Program-made: the position numbers and the translations under genes
Origin: Bacillus cabrialesii
GTDB lineage: Bacteria > Bacillota > Bacilli > Bacillales > Bacillaceae
NCBI RefSeq assembly: GCF_004124315.2
Contig: NZ_CP096889.1
Span: forward strand, 742,001 to 806,000
DNA: 64,000 nucleotides
Reading direction: 5' to 3'
Notes under the pieces: model-generated
Seen by the model: only the letters and a program-made list of their open reading frames with translations
What the model was told of the DNA's origin: nothing
Database searches by the model: none
Shown here: piece after piece, positions 33,689-40,506 of the stretch
Layout: every line of letters starts with the position of its first letter
Numbering within the stretch: position 1 is the stretch's first letter

Positions 33689-33718
33689 TTGACTGTTCAG
33701 TCTGAAAACTGGTAACAT
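33689..33718 (+). promoter_or_regulatory. Promoter and operator of yezE
   Basis: TTGACT (33689-33694) and TAACAT (33713-33718) form a plausible SigA promoter with an 18-base spacer. GACTGTTCAGTCTGAAA (33691-33707) overlaps the -35 and spacer; its core GACTG-N2-CAGTC is a perfect palindrome. The same 17-base frame recurs before yesE, suggesting autoregulation by YezE. Confidence 0.6.
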
Positions 33719-33740
33719 TTGTTTAGGAGGTGATGATCAT

Positions 33741-34325
33741 TTGGGGAGGAATAAAGAATTCGATACGGCCCTTGTTCTTCACAGAGCGATAGAGGTTTTT
33801 GGGGAATATGGCTACGAAGGCACGTCTCTTCAGGGGCTGCTCTCTCATTTAGGCATTGCGCGGCAGAGTTTGTATGATACGTATGGAACGAAGCGTGATT
33901 TGTTTTTGTCAGCTGTGAAAACGTATCTTGAGGGGAAAAACGCTGCTGTGATCGAAAGGCTTGAGGCGCCTGGATCTGTAAAGGATGCCATTCATGATAT
34001 TTTTCAGGAGGGTGTCAATGTCCTTAAAGATCCGGAACGCGCGAAGGCGTGCTACATCATAAACAGCGCGATTGAACAGGTCCCGCATGATCCTGAGCTT
34101 GCCCGGTATTTTGAAGGGCAGTCCAAGCAGCTTGAGGACGCTTTTTATCAGGCGCTTTTAAGAGGGAAGGATCAAGGAGAATTGACTGGCGAAGACACTG
34201 ATATATCAGCGCTTGCCCGTTATTTGAATCAGAGCAGGCTGTCTCTGACGTTTGTCGCTAAAGTGACGGCTGACCTGGACCGGCTTCAGGACCATGTTGA
34301 CGTGAGTTTATCTGTACTTGACTAA
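33741..34325 (+). CDS. yezE: YezE, TetR-family regulator
   Basis: This 194-residue TetR protein has a helix-turn-helix at residues 10-50 (VLHRAIEVFGEYGYEGTSLQGLLSHLGIARQSLYDTYGTKRDLFL). The C-terminal domain resembles TetR_C regulators of NAD(P)-dependent oxidoreductase or quinone-response genes. The start is TTG, eight bases after GGAGGTGATGATCA. The shared operator motif upstream of yezE and of yesE, and the adjacency, predict that YezE represses both itself and yesEF. Confidence 0.9.
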   Translation: MGRNKEFDTALVLHRAIEVFGEYGYEGTSLQGLLSHLGIARQSLYDTYGTKRDLFLSAVKTYLEGKNAAVIERLEAPGSVKDAIHDIFQEGVNVLKDPERAKACYIINSAIEQVPHDPELARYFEGQSKQLEDAFYQALLRGKDQGELTGEDTDISALARYLNQSRLSLTFVAKVTADLDRLQDHVDVSLSVLD

Positions 34326-34371
34326 CTATATTTTTGGGTAAAGGCTGCTTTGCCCAGTTATATGCTTTTTG

Positions 34372-34388
34372 GACTGAATGGTCTGAAA
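34372..34388 (+). promoter_or_regulatory. Predicted YezE operator upstream of yesEF
   Basis: GACTGAATGGTCTGAAA matches the yezE upstream site GACTGTTCAGTCTGAAA at every position except the central four bases. It lies 22 bases before the yesE start, where a bound repressor would block transcription. Confidence 0.6.
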
Positions 34389-34409
34389 TAAAATATGAGG
34401 TGATGATGA

Positions 34410-34853
34410 ATGTTGATGAATGAATTTGAAAAGGCGTGTGAAACATTGAGAAAGTTTATGGCGTATATGCTTGAGAAGGACATGAAGAGCTGGACGGAGC
34501 TGTGGGATGAGAATGCGGTATTTGAGTTTCCTTATGCGCCGGAGGGGTCACCAAAAAGAATTGAAGGAAAAGCGGCCATTTATGATTATATTAAAGATTA
34601 TCCTGATCAAATTCATCTTTCTTCGTTTACGGCTCCGACAGTGTACCGCTCAGCAGATACGAATACGATCATCGCGGAGTTTCAATGTGACGGCCATGTG
34701 ATTGAGACTGGGCTGCCTTATCGCCAAAGCTATATCAGTGTCATCGAAACGAGAGACGGCCGCATTATGCGTTATAAGGATTATTGGAATCCGCTTGTTG
34801 TAAAAGAAGCGTTTGGAGGATCATTTTTGCAAACAGAGGAGAGTGGAAAATGA
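34410..34853 (+). CDS. yesE: YesE, SnoaL/NTF2-like protein
   Basis: This 147-residue protein has the NTF2-like (SnoaL) fold: an N-terminal helix pair FMAYMLEKDMKSWTELWDENAVFEFPYAPEGSPKRIEGKAAIYDYI, followed by beta strands ending in YRQSYISVIETRDGRIMRYKDYWNPLV. Such proteins are small cyclases, isomerases or binding proteins, often beside oxidoreductases; the substrate is not known. It overlaps yesF by four bases (ATGA) and is probably co-regulated by YezE. The ATG at 34416 is an alternative start. Confidence 0.88.
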   Translation: MLMNEFEKACETLRKFMAYMLEKDMKSWTELWDENAVFEFPYAPEGSPKRIEGKAAIYDYIKDYPDQIHLSSFTAPTVYRSADTNTIIAEFQCDGHVIETGLPYRQSYISVIETRDGRIMRYKDYWNPLVVKEAFGGSFLQTEESGK

Positions 34854-35698
34854 TGAAACAGCGGCCAATTTTAATCACAGGCGGGACCGGCACAACCGGA
34901 AGCCGAATCGCCAGCCGTTTAATAGAGCTCGGCTATAGGGTGCGAATTGCAAGCCGGAAAAAGGGTGAGCTTGCTGATGCTGAGTATGTGTATTTTGATT
35001 GGAATGACGCCTCCAGTTTTACGACTGCTTTGGAACAGGTCAAACAGATCTATCTTGTTGCCCCGGTTGGTGTGTTTGACCCGGCTCCTTATGTGCTCCC
35101 GTTTTTAAAAGAGGCAAAGCGGCTCGGTGCTGAACGTGTGGTGATGCTTAGCGCGTCTGTTGTCCCTGAGAATGGCCCTGTGTTTGGCGCGCTTCATCAG
35201 GCAGTGCGTGAGTTTCCAGAATGGACGGTGCTCCGGCCTTCTTACTTTATGCAAAACTTCATCAATGTCCAGTATCGCATGTCTATTCAAACGGAGGGGC
35301 GCATCATCACGGCTTCTGGTGAAGGAAAACTTGGGTTTATTGACGCTGATGACATCGCAGAAACAGCCGTCAGGGCTTTGATTGATGATGTTCCTCATCA
35401 AACACATCATATTCTGACAGGTCCTGAGGCGCTGAGCTATGCCGAAGCGGCGGAGATCATCGGAGCTGCGGCGGGACGCCGGGTGGAGCATGTCAGCATT
35501 TCTTGTTCCGAGCTGCAGCATAAAATGGAGGAAGCAGGTTTGCCGGCGGATTATGCCCATTTTATGGCGGGGCTGGATGAAGCGATCCGCCACGGTGCGG
35601 AACATCGGGTAACGGATACAGTGAAGCATGTGACGGGAAAAGAACCCCGTTCACTGACTGAGTTTGCGGCTGCTCATACCGCATACTGGAAACGTTGA
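34850..35698 (+). CDS. yesF: YesF, NmrA-like NAD(P)-binding oxidoreductase
   Basis: This 282-residue Rossmann protein has the atypical short-chain dehydrogenase/NmrA dinucleotide site ILITGGTGTTGSRIASRLIELGYRVRIASR at the N-terminus. The middle segment VVMLSASVVPENGPVFGALHQAVREFPEWTVLRPSYFMQNF is typical of quinone- or azo-reductase-like relatives. The YxxxK of classic SDR enzymes is not evident. It is the second gene of yesEF, with the start overlapping the yesE stop after GGAGAGTGG. Together with a TetR regulator this suggests a response to an electrophile or quinone, by inference only. Confidence 0.88.
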   Translation: MMKQRPILITGGTGTTGSRIASRLIELGYRVRIASRKKGELADAEYVYFDWNDASSFTTALEQVKQIYLVAPVGVFDPAPYVLPFLKEAKRLGAERVVMLSASVVPENGPVFGALHQAVREFPEWTVLRPSYFMQNFINVQYRMSIQTEGRIITASGEGKLGFIDADDIAETAVRALIDDVPHQTHHILTGPEALSYAEAAEIIGAAAGRRVEHVSISCSELQHKMEEAGLPADYAHFMAGLDEAIRHGAEHRVTDTVKHVTGKEPRSLTEFAAAHTAYWKR

Positions 35699-35708
35699 TT
35701 TTATTTTG

Positions 35709-35725
35709 GACTGATTGATCTAGAA
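35709..35725. promoter_or_regulatory. Degenerate third copy of the YezE-type motif
   Basis: GACTGATTGATCTAGAA, with TTTTG before it as at yesE, lies between the yesF stop and the terminator. It matches GACTG-N4-GTCT at all but one core position. A role is doubtful because no start site is near. Confidence 0.3.
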
Positions 35726-35758
35726 AGACCTTCGGCTCTGCCGAAGGTCTTCTTTTTA
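35724..35758 (+). terminator. Terminator after yesF
   Basis: AGACCTTCGG and CCGAAGGTCT form a perfect 10-bp stem with loop CTCTG followed by TCTTTTT. It lies between convergent genes. Confidence 0.9.
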
Positions 35759-36739
35759 TCGATTGAATTGAAAAAGCTTAGCCGCGTTTTCAGTGCCGAT
35801 TTTGTATCGGTCTGTTTCACTGATTGGACATTGGTCAAACCAGGAAGAGATCTCTTCCATCGTTTCATACGGGTAGTCGACCGAGAATAGGATGCGGTCT
35901 GAGCCGACCTCTAACAATGTATCAATTAAGGCCTGTGTTCTGAACACGCCGCTAGTTGTGAGATAAAAGTTGTTGCGAAGGTATTCAGTCGGCGCTTTCT
36001 TATGGTTTCCATGGGTTTCAGGACGCTGATGGCGCAGTCTGTGTTCCACTCGCGGCAATGTAAACGGCAGCCCCTCGCCCAAGTGTCCGAGGATCACAGT
36101 CAAATCAGGATATTCATCGAAAAGGCCGCTGAGCATCAGGCGAATGGCATGTGTCGCTGTTTCAAAACCGAAGCCCCATGCTGAGCCGAGGAGGCCTTCG
36201 TAGCCTTCATAGATGCGCTGCTGATGCGGCAGCGGGATACGCGGATGCAGATAGACGGGAACCTGCAGCTGTGCGGCTTTTTCCCAGAAAGGGCGCACCT
36301 GGGGCTCGTCTAAATATTGGGCGGTGTTTTCGTCACCGATGTTGCTGTATCCGTTAACCAAGGCACCCACAAACCCGAGCTCGTTTACTGCCCGTTCGAG
36401 TTCCTTCGCGGCTTCTTCAGGATCTTGAAGCGGCACCGCCGCAAATGCTTTAAAGCGGTCAGGGTGCTTAGCAACGAAGAATTCCGCAGCGTGATCATTC
36501 ATTTGCTTTGCAAGTTTCACAGCTCTGTCAGGGTCAGTGATGCCTTCAATTCCAGGCTGTGTCAATGAGAGAATTGACGTTTGGATGCCGTTTCGATCCA
36601 TGTCTTCAATCCGTTTTTCGAACTCCTGCAATCGTTTTTGGACAGCGCTGAAATACTCATCGTCAGTAAAATTGTGGCTTCCTGTAGCCGGAAAGTCAGG
36701 AGATTCCCAATGCTCTTCTAATGCGATTTTTCCTTTCAT
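35756..36739 (-). CDS. Amidohydrolase-2 family protein, gamma-resorcylate decarboxylase-like
   Basis: This 327-residue protein belongs to the ACMSD/gamma-resorcylate decarboxylase branch of amidohydrolases. It has the N-terminal metal motif KIALEEHW (E-x-H form), NGIQTSILSLTQPG near 55-68, VYLHPRIPLP near 155, VILGHLGEGLPF near 215 with the metal-binding His, and FSVDYPYETMEE near 285 with the catalytic Asp. Close relatives decarboxylate 2,6-dihydroxybenzoate or related phenolic acids; the exact substrate is not certain. The start is the ATG at 36739 with AGAGGAG upstream. It is divergent from a TetR gene, and I do not recall this pair between yesF and cotJA in strain 168. Confidence 0.85.
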   Translation of the reverse strand: MKGKIALEEHWESPDFPATGSHNFTDDEYFSAVQKRLQEFEKRIEDMDRNGIQTSILSLTQPGIEGITDPDRAVKLAKQMNDHAAEFFVAKHPDRFKAFAAVPLQDPEEAAKELERAVNELGFVGALVNGYSNIGDENTAQYLDEPQVRPFWEKAAQLQVPVYLHPRIPLPHQQRIYEGYEGLLGSAWGFGFETATHAIRLMLSGLFDEYPDLTVILGHLGEGLPFTLPRVEHRLRHQRPETHGNHKKAPTEYLRNNFYLTTSGVFRTQALIDTLLEVGSDRILFSVDYPYETMEEISSWFDQCPISETDRYKIGTENAAKLFQFNR

Positions 36740-36824
36740 GCAAAAGACTCCTCTCTTCATCATAGCGGGTGAGAACAGATAGAGTGCACTCATATACGTA
36801 ACGAAGCTTCGCTTAGGTCGTTAT

Positions 36825-36839
36825 TGAACATTATGTTCA
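36825..36839. promoter_or_regulatory. Perfect palindromic operator between amidohydrolase and TetR genes
   Basis: TGAACATTATGTTCA is a perfect inverted repeat with a three-base centre. The half-site TGTTCAT recurs at 36866-36872 and 36949-36955. The likely binder is the adjacent TetR-family protein, by position. Confidence 0.6.
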
Positions 36840-36987
36840 TTACTTTACATCGTGTACAGGATGTATGTTCATGGTACAGTAGATTTTGAGAATAGGTCAA
36901 TAAACAGAGAACGCCCAAATGTATAGAAGTAGACACATGCGAATGATTTGTTCATAAGAAAATGAAAGTTAGACGGGGAGGAAAAAA

Positions 36988-37617
36988 ATGTCTAAAAAGC
37001 ACAAAGTCGATCCGAGAATCAGACGAACAAACAAATATTTAAGAGATGCTTTAATCGCCCTTCTGAAAGAAAAAGATGCCAACTCGATTACGATTCAGGA
37101 AATTACGGAAAAAGCGGATTTGACCCGCGGCACCTTCTATTTGCATTATCAGGATAAACAGGATTTTTTGTTTCAAAGCATGACCGAGGTTCTTGATGAT
37201 TTGATCCGGCAGGTAAAGCCCGAAACACTGGACAAACCGGTCAGTATTGATGAGGATCATCCGCCTGTATCTTTTGTAAAGCTTTTTGAGTACATCCATG
37301 AACATGCCGAATACTTCCAAGTGATGCTGAGCGACAGGGGTTTGCCGCAATTCAGAAGTCTTATGGCGGAGTTCGTTCAGAAACGGATTTACGAGGAATT
37401 GCTTTCATCGATTGAGGAATCAGAGAAAACGCTGCAGGTGCCGAAAGAGATACTTGTCAGCTATATTGCGTCCGCTCATATCGGGGTGATTTGTTCCTGG
37501 CTGGAGAGCGGCATGAAGTACAGTCCGTTGTTTATGGCGAATCAATTAACGCGTTTAACACTGCTGGGCCCGCTCCGTATTGCGGGGATTGAGGAGCAGA
37601 TCAAGCTTCCTTATTAG
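36988..37617 (+). CDS. TetR-family regulator divergent from the amidohydrolase
   Basis: This 209-residue TetR protein has the HTH at residues 12-55 (NKYLRDALIALLKEKDANSITIQEITEKADLTRGTFYLHYQDKQDFL) and a C-terminal TetR_C domain of the DhaS/YxbF-like type (ASAHIGVICSWLESGMKYSPLFMANQLTRL). The ATG is preceded by GGGGAGGAAAAA. Divergent orientation and the palindromic site between the genes suggest that it represses the amidohydrolase gene in the absence of its aromatic substrate, by inference. Confidence 0.85.
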   Translation: MSKKHKVDPRIRRTNKYLRDALIALLKEKDANSITIQEITEKADLTRGTFYLHYQDKQDFLFQSMTEVLDDLIRQVKPETLDKPVSIDEDHPPVSFVKLFEYIHEHAEYFQVMLSDRGLPQFRSLMAEFVQKRIYEELLSSIEESEKTLQVPKEILVSYIASAHIGVICSWLESGMKYSPLFMANQLTRLTLLGPLRIAGIEEQIKLPY

Positions 37618-37625
37618 CGGTTTCA

Positions 37626-37655
37626 GTCATAATCATGCCTCCCGCCTCATACCTA
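37626..37655 (+). promoter_or_regulatory. SigE promoter of the cotJ operon
   Basis: GTCATAAT (37626-37633) and CATACCTA (37648-37655), 14 bases apart, match the mother-cell SigE consensus (ATA-type -35, CATACANT-type -10). The cotJ operon is SigE-controlled in B. subtilis. Confidence 0.75.
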
Positions 37656-37690
37656 TTAAGGTCATTGCTTTTGAGAAAGGAGGAGCCGAA

Positions 37691-37939
37691 ATGAAGGATA
37701 TGCAGCCGTTTACGCCTGTCAAATCATACACACCCTTTCACAGCCGTTTTGATCCCTGTCCGCCCATAGGGAAGAAATATTACAGAACGCCGCCTCACCT
37801 CTATATGACCTTTCAGCCTGAGCATATGGAGCAGTTTTCGCCGATGGAGGCTTTAAGGAAAGGCACCCTTTGGAAGGATCTCTATGATTTTTATGAAAAC
37901 CCTTATCGAGGGGGAGACGCGCATGGCAAAAAAGGTTGA
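37691..37939 (+). CDS. cotJA: CotJA, spore coat-associated protein
   Basis: This 82-residue protein is rich in Pro, Tyr and Phe (YTPFHSRFDPCPPIGKKYYRTPPHLYMTFQPEHMEQFSPMEALRKGTLWKDLYDFY) and matches CotJA of the cotJABC operon. In B. subtilis CotJA and CotJC interact and join the spore coat or its undercoat. The ATG at 37691 is preceded by AAAGGAGGAGCC. The last 17 bases overlap cotJB. Confidence 0.94.
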   Translation: MKDMQPFTPVKSYTPFHSRFDPCPPIGKKYYRTPPHLYMTFQPEHMEQFSPMEALRKGTLWKDLYDFYENPYRGGDAHGKKG

Positions 37940-38186
37940 TGCTGAATATTACCGTCAGCTTGAGCAAATCCAGGCCGCAGATTTTGTGCTTGTTGAGCTA
38001 AGCCTTTATTTAAATACACATCCTCATGATGAAGACGCGCTGAAGCAATTCAATCAATATTCCGGCTATTCAAGGCACTTGAAAAGACAGTTCGAATCCT
38101 CTTACGGGCCGCTTCTACAGTTCGGCAACAGCCCCGCGGGCGAGGATTGGGATTGGGGCAAAGGGCCATGGCCGTGGCAAGTATAA
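37923..38186 (+). CDS. cotJB: CotJB, spore coat-associated protein
   Basis: This 87-residue protein begins MAKKVDAEYYRQLEQIQAADFVLVELSLYLNTHPHDEDALKQFNQYS and ends in a Trp/Gly-rich tail (WDWGKGPWPWQV). Conserved in spore formers, it is needed with CotJA and CotJC for coat composition; no reaction is known. It starts within the cotJA 3' end after GAGGGGGAG, consistent with translational coupling. Confidence 0.94.
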   Translation: MAKKVDAEYYRQLEQIQAADFVLVELSLYLNTHPHDEDALKQFNQYSGYSRHLKRQFESSYGPLLQFGNSPAGEDWDWGKGPWPWQV

Positions 38187-38200
38187 GGAGGAATGCCTGA

Positions 38201-38770
38201 ATGTGGGTGTATGAAAAGAAGCTGCAATATCCTGTTAAAGTCAGTACGTGCAACCCGACGCTGGCGAAATATTTGATTGAGCAGTATGGCGGAGCGGACG
38301 GCGAGCTGGCCGCGGCTCTCCGGTATTTGAACCAGCGGTATACAATTCCTGATAAGGTCATCGGCCTTTTAACCGATATCGGCACGGAGGAATTCGCCCA
38401 TTTGGAAATGATTGCGACCATGGTCTATAAGTTAACGAAAGACGCGACGCCGGAGCAGCTGCGTGAAGCGGGGCTTGGCGACCATTACGTCAATCATGAC
38501 AGCGCGCTATTTTACCACAATGCGGCGGGTGCGCCGTTTACAGCGACTTATATTCAGGCGAAGGGCGATCCGATTGCCGATTTATATGAAGACATTGCGG
38601 CAGAGGAAAAAGCGCGGGCGACGTATCAATGGCTGATTGATATCTCGGATGATCCTGATTTGAACGATTCCCTGCGTTTTTTGCGTGAGCGTGAAATTGT
38701 GCACTCCATGCGCTTCAGGGAAGCGGTGGAAATTTTAAAAGAAGAGCGGGACAAAAAGAAGATTTTCTAA
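38201..38770 (+). CDS. cotJC: CotJC, manganese-catalase-like coat protein
   Basis: This 189-residue protein has the ferritin-like four-helix fold of manganese catalases, with metal ligands apparent in IGTEEFAHLEMIATMV near residue 60 and AAEEKARATYQWLI near 138 and REREIVHSMRFREAVE near 170. In spores it is part of the CotJ coat complex; whether it disproportionates peroxide in B. subtilis is not settled. The gene follows cotJB by 14 bases with an AAGGAGG ribosome-binding site. Confidence 0.94.
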   Translation: MWVYEKKLQYPVKVSTCNPTLAKYLIEQYGGADGELAAALRYLNQRYTIPDKVIGLLTDIGTEEFAHLEMIATMVYKLTKDATPEQLREAGLGDHYVNHDSALFYHNAAGAPFTATYIQAKGDPIADLYEDIAAEEKARATYQWLIDISDDPDLNDSLRFLREREIVHSMRFREAVEILKEERDKKKIF

Positions 38771-38846
38771 TGGGCAGATTGGCCTCTCTTTCATACCCCC
38801 TTTTACATACAGAGAAAATGGTCTGTTTTTGCGGTTTGGTCTGCAT

Positions 38847-38852
38847 TATAAT
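38847..38852 (+). promoter_or_regulatory. Possible -10 element upstream of yesJ
   Basis: TATAAT lies about 40 bases before the yesJ start. The best -35 (TGTTTT at 17 bases) is weak, so this is a candidate only. Confidence 0.4.
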
Positions 38853-38893
38853 CAAGGTGTGTGTGCAAGCTTACTTTTGATTGGGAGGCCTTT

Positions 38894-39436
38894 ATGTCAG
38901 CTTTTAAGATGAAGAACGAAACAATTGCAGATGGATTTTACGCGTGTCCGGCCGTGTATGAGGACGCAGAAGCGATTACGGGATTGCTTGTCCGAACAGC
39001 TGAATGGCTCCGGGATCGGGGTTCAACCCAATGGAGCGGCCTGCTGGAAGGCCAAGATACACATGATATCACGGGTTCAATTGCAGATGGACATGTGTTT
39101 GTGTTTAAAAAAGACGAAGAGCTTGCGGCTGTCGTGATGCTGCTTCCGGAACCGAGCGAGTGGGACCGAAAGCTTTGGGGAGAGGATGGACATGAGGCGT
39201 CCATTTATTTGCATCGCCTCGCAGTCAGCCGCCAGTTTGCCGGACAGGGGCTTGGAGCGCGTGTTCTTCAATGGGCGGAGACGGGTATACACTTTCCGGA
39301 GAAAACACGGATCCGGCTTGACTGTGTCGCTGATAATGACGCCTTGCACTCCTTTTACCGGCGAATGGGATATGAATTTATGGGTGCTGATGCATCCGGA
39401 TATCATTTGTTTGAGAAAGAGATTTCGGCAGAATAA
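38894..39436 (+). CDS. yesJ: YesJ, GNAT-family N-acetyltransferase
   Basis: This 180-residue GNAT enzyme has ASIYLHRLAVSRQFAGQGLGARVLQWAE at residues 96-122, containing the acetyl-CoA motif Q-x-x-G-x-G, and the C-terminal strand IRLDCVADNDALHSFYRRMGYEF. The acceptor substrate is unknown. The start at 38894 is supported by TGGGAGGCC; an in-frame ATG at 38861 overlaps the promoter-proximal region and lacks a ribosome-binding site. It is probably transcribed with yesK. Confidence 0.9.
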   Translation: MSAFKMKNETIADGFYACPAVYEDAEAITGLLVRTAEWLRDRGSTQWSGLLEGQDTHDITGSIADGHVFVFKKDEELAAVVMLLPEPSEWDRKLWGEDGHEASIYLHRLAVSRQFAGQGLGARVLQWAETGIHFPEKTRIRLDCVADNDALHSFYRRMGYEFMGADASGYHLFEKEISAE

Positions 39437-39488
39437 GCGTCCTTCGCAGGAGGCTTTTTTTGTCTTTTTCGAAAAGGGAGGACAGGCG

Positions 39489-39761
39489 ATGTGGACAATT
39501 TTATTTGTGACAGGGATCGTGACGGCTTGTCTGTTCGCTGGCGTATCTGTTTTTTTGCGGATGAAGCTTCCTGACAAAAGGTGGCCGGAATGGTTATTGG
39601 CCGGGCTGGTTGCACTTGGTGTGCTTGCGATCTGGTACAGTCTCGTATATGTACGCGGCTGGGAGGGGGCTGCGCTCGGAATGCTCGGGTTCAATGTCAT
39701 GTGCGGAGCGGCTGCGGGATATTTGATCGGAAGGGCCATCCTGCGATACATGAAAAAATAA
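39489..39761 (+). CDS. yesK: YesK, small membrane protein
   Basis: This 90-residue protein has three hydrophobic segments (ILFVTGIVTACLFAGVSVFL, WLLAGLVALGVLAIWYSLVYV, GFNVMCGAAAGYLIGRAIL) with short charged ends. Its function is unknown. The ATG follows AAAGGGAGGACAGG, 52 bases after yesJ. A longer frame reaching back through yesJ in another phase is not the real start. Confidence 0.82.
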   Translation: MWTILFVTGIVTACLFAGVSVFLRMKLPDKRWPEWLLAGLVALGVLAIWYSLVYVRGWEGAALGMLGFNVMCGAAAGYLIGRAILRYMKK

Positions 39762-39847
39762 GGCGTGAGGCTGTCTCTCATGATGTCGAATTTTTCACAG
39801 AGCGGCAGGAATTTTCTTTCGAAAGGAGAAATACTTATTACTTTAAA

Positions 39848-39862
39848 ATGAAAACGTTTTCT
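39848..39862. promoter_or_regulatory. cre site (CcpA) upstream of yesL
   Basis: ATGAAAACGTTTTCT matches the cre consensus WTGNAANCGNWNNCW at every defined position. It lies 20 bases before the yesL start, at or just downstream of the promoter, so CcpA should repress yesLMN in the presence of glucose. Confidence 0.75.
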
Positions 39863-39882
39863 ATAGCGGGAAGGTGATGTTG

Positions 39883-40506
39883 ATGATACACAGTGTGGCG
39901 AATGGGCTGAATCGTTTTTGTACGTGGGTGATGAGACTGGCCTATTTGAATGTGCTATGGATTTTGTTTTCTCTTGCAGGTCTGGTTGTGTTTGGATTGA
40001 TGCCTGCTACTGCGGCGATGTTTTCGGTGGCGAGGGAATGGGCGAAGGGGAACACGGATGCCCCGGTGTTTGCTGTCTTTTTTCGGGCCTTTAAAAAAGA
40101 GTGGCGGGCAGCGCAAATCCTCGGGCTTATTGTTGTGACGGCCGGCCTGTTTCTGTTTGCGGATATGCGGATTGCGGCTCAGATGAATCAGCCTGTGCTC
40201 GTCAATGTGTTTCTGAGCATCAGCTTGATTTTCGCGTTAGTGGTGCTGTATGTGTTCCCGGTGTTTTCTCATTTTGATGTGAAAATCAGAGAGGTGCTGA
40301 GCATCAGCTTTTTGATTGCCTTCAGCCGTCCGGCGGTGACGCTCCTGATGGCGGCGGGCGCTGTCGGTGTGTTGTTTCTCGTGCTGTTTCATGTCACGTT
40401 TCTGCTGTTTTTCAGCGGGAGTTTGCTTAGCCTGATCTTAACGAAATTATCTTTTAAAGCGTTTCAGTCAATGGATCAGCGGCAGGAGAAAGAAAAGGCG
40501 GCATGA
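39883..40506 (+). CDS. yesL: YesL, DUF624 membrane protein
   Basis: This 207-residue protein has five or six membrane segments and the DUF624 signature RLAYLNVLWILFSLAGLVVFGLMPATAAMFSVAREW, with VLYVFPVFSHFD in the middle. DUF624 proteins are usually encoded beside carbohydrate ABC importers and YesM/YesN-type systems; a signalling or transporter-accessory role is possible. The ATG at 39883 is favoured by GGAAGGTGATG; 39877 is the alternative. yesV (51.3 kb) is a paralogue. It overlaps yesM by four bases. Confidence 0.88.
   Translation: MIHSVANGLNRFCTWVMRLAYLNVLWILFSLAGLVVFGLMPATAAMFSVAREWAKGNTDAPVFAVFFRAFKKEWRAAQILGLIVVTAGLFLFADMRIAAQMNQPVLVNVFLSISLIFALVVLYVFPVFSHFDVKIREVLSISFLIAFSRPAVTLLMAAGAVGVLFLVLFHVTFLLFFSGSLLSLILTKLSFKAFQSMDQRQEKEKAA

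Noticed and set aside
39186..39488. Long frame upstream of yesK, considered as an extended YesK
   Set aside because: It runs through yesJ in another phase. The strong ribosome-binding site and hydrophobic start fix yesK at 39489.
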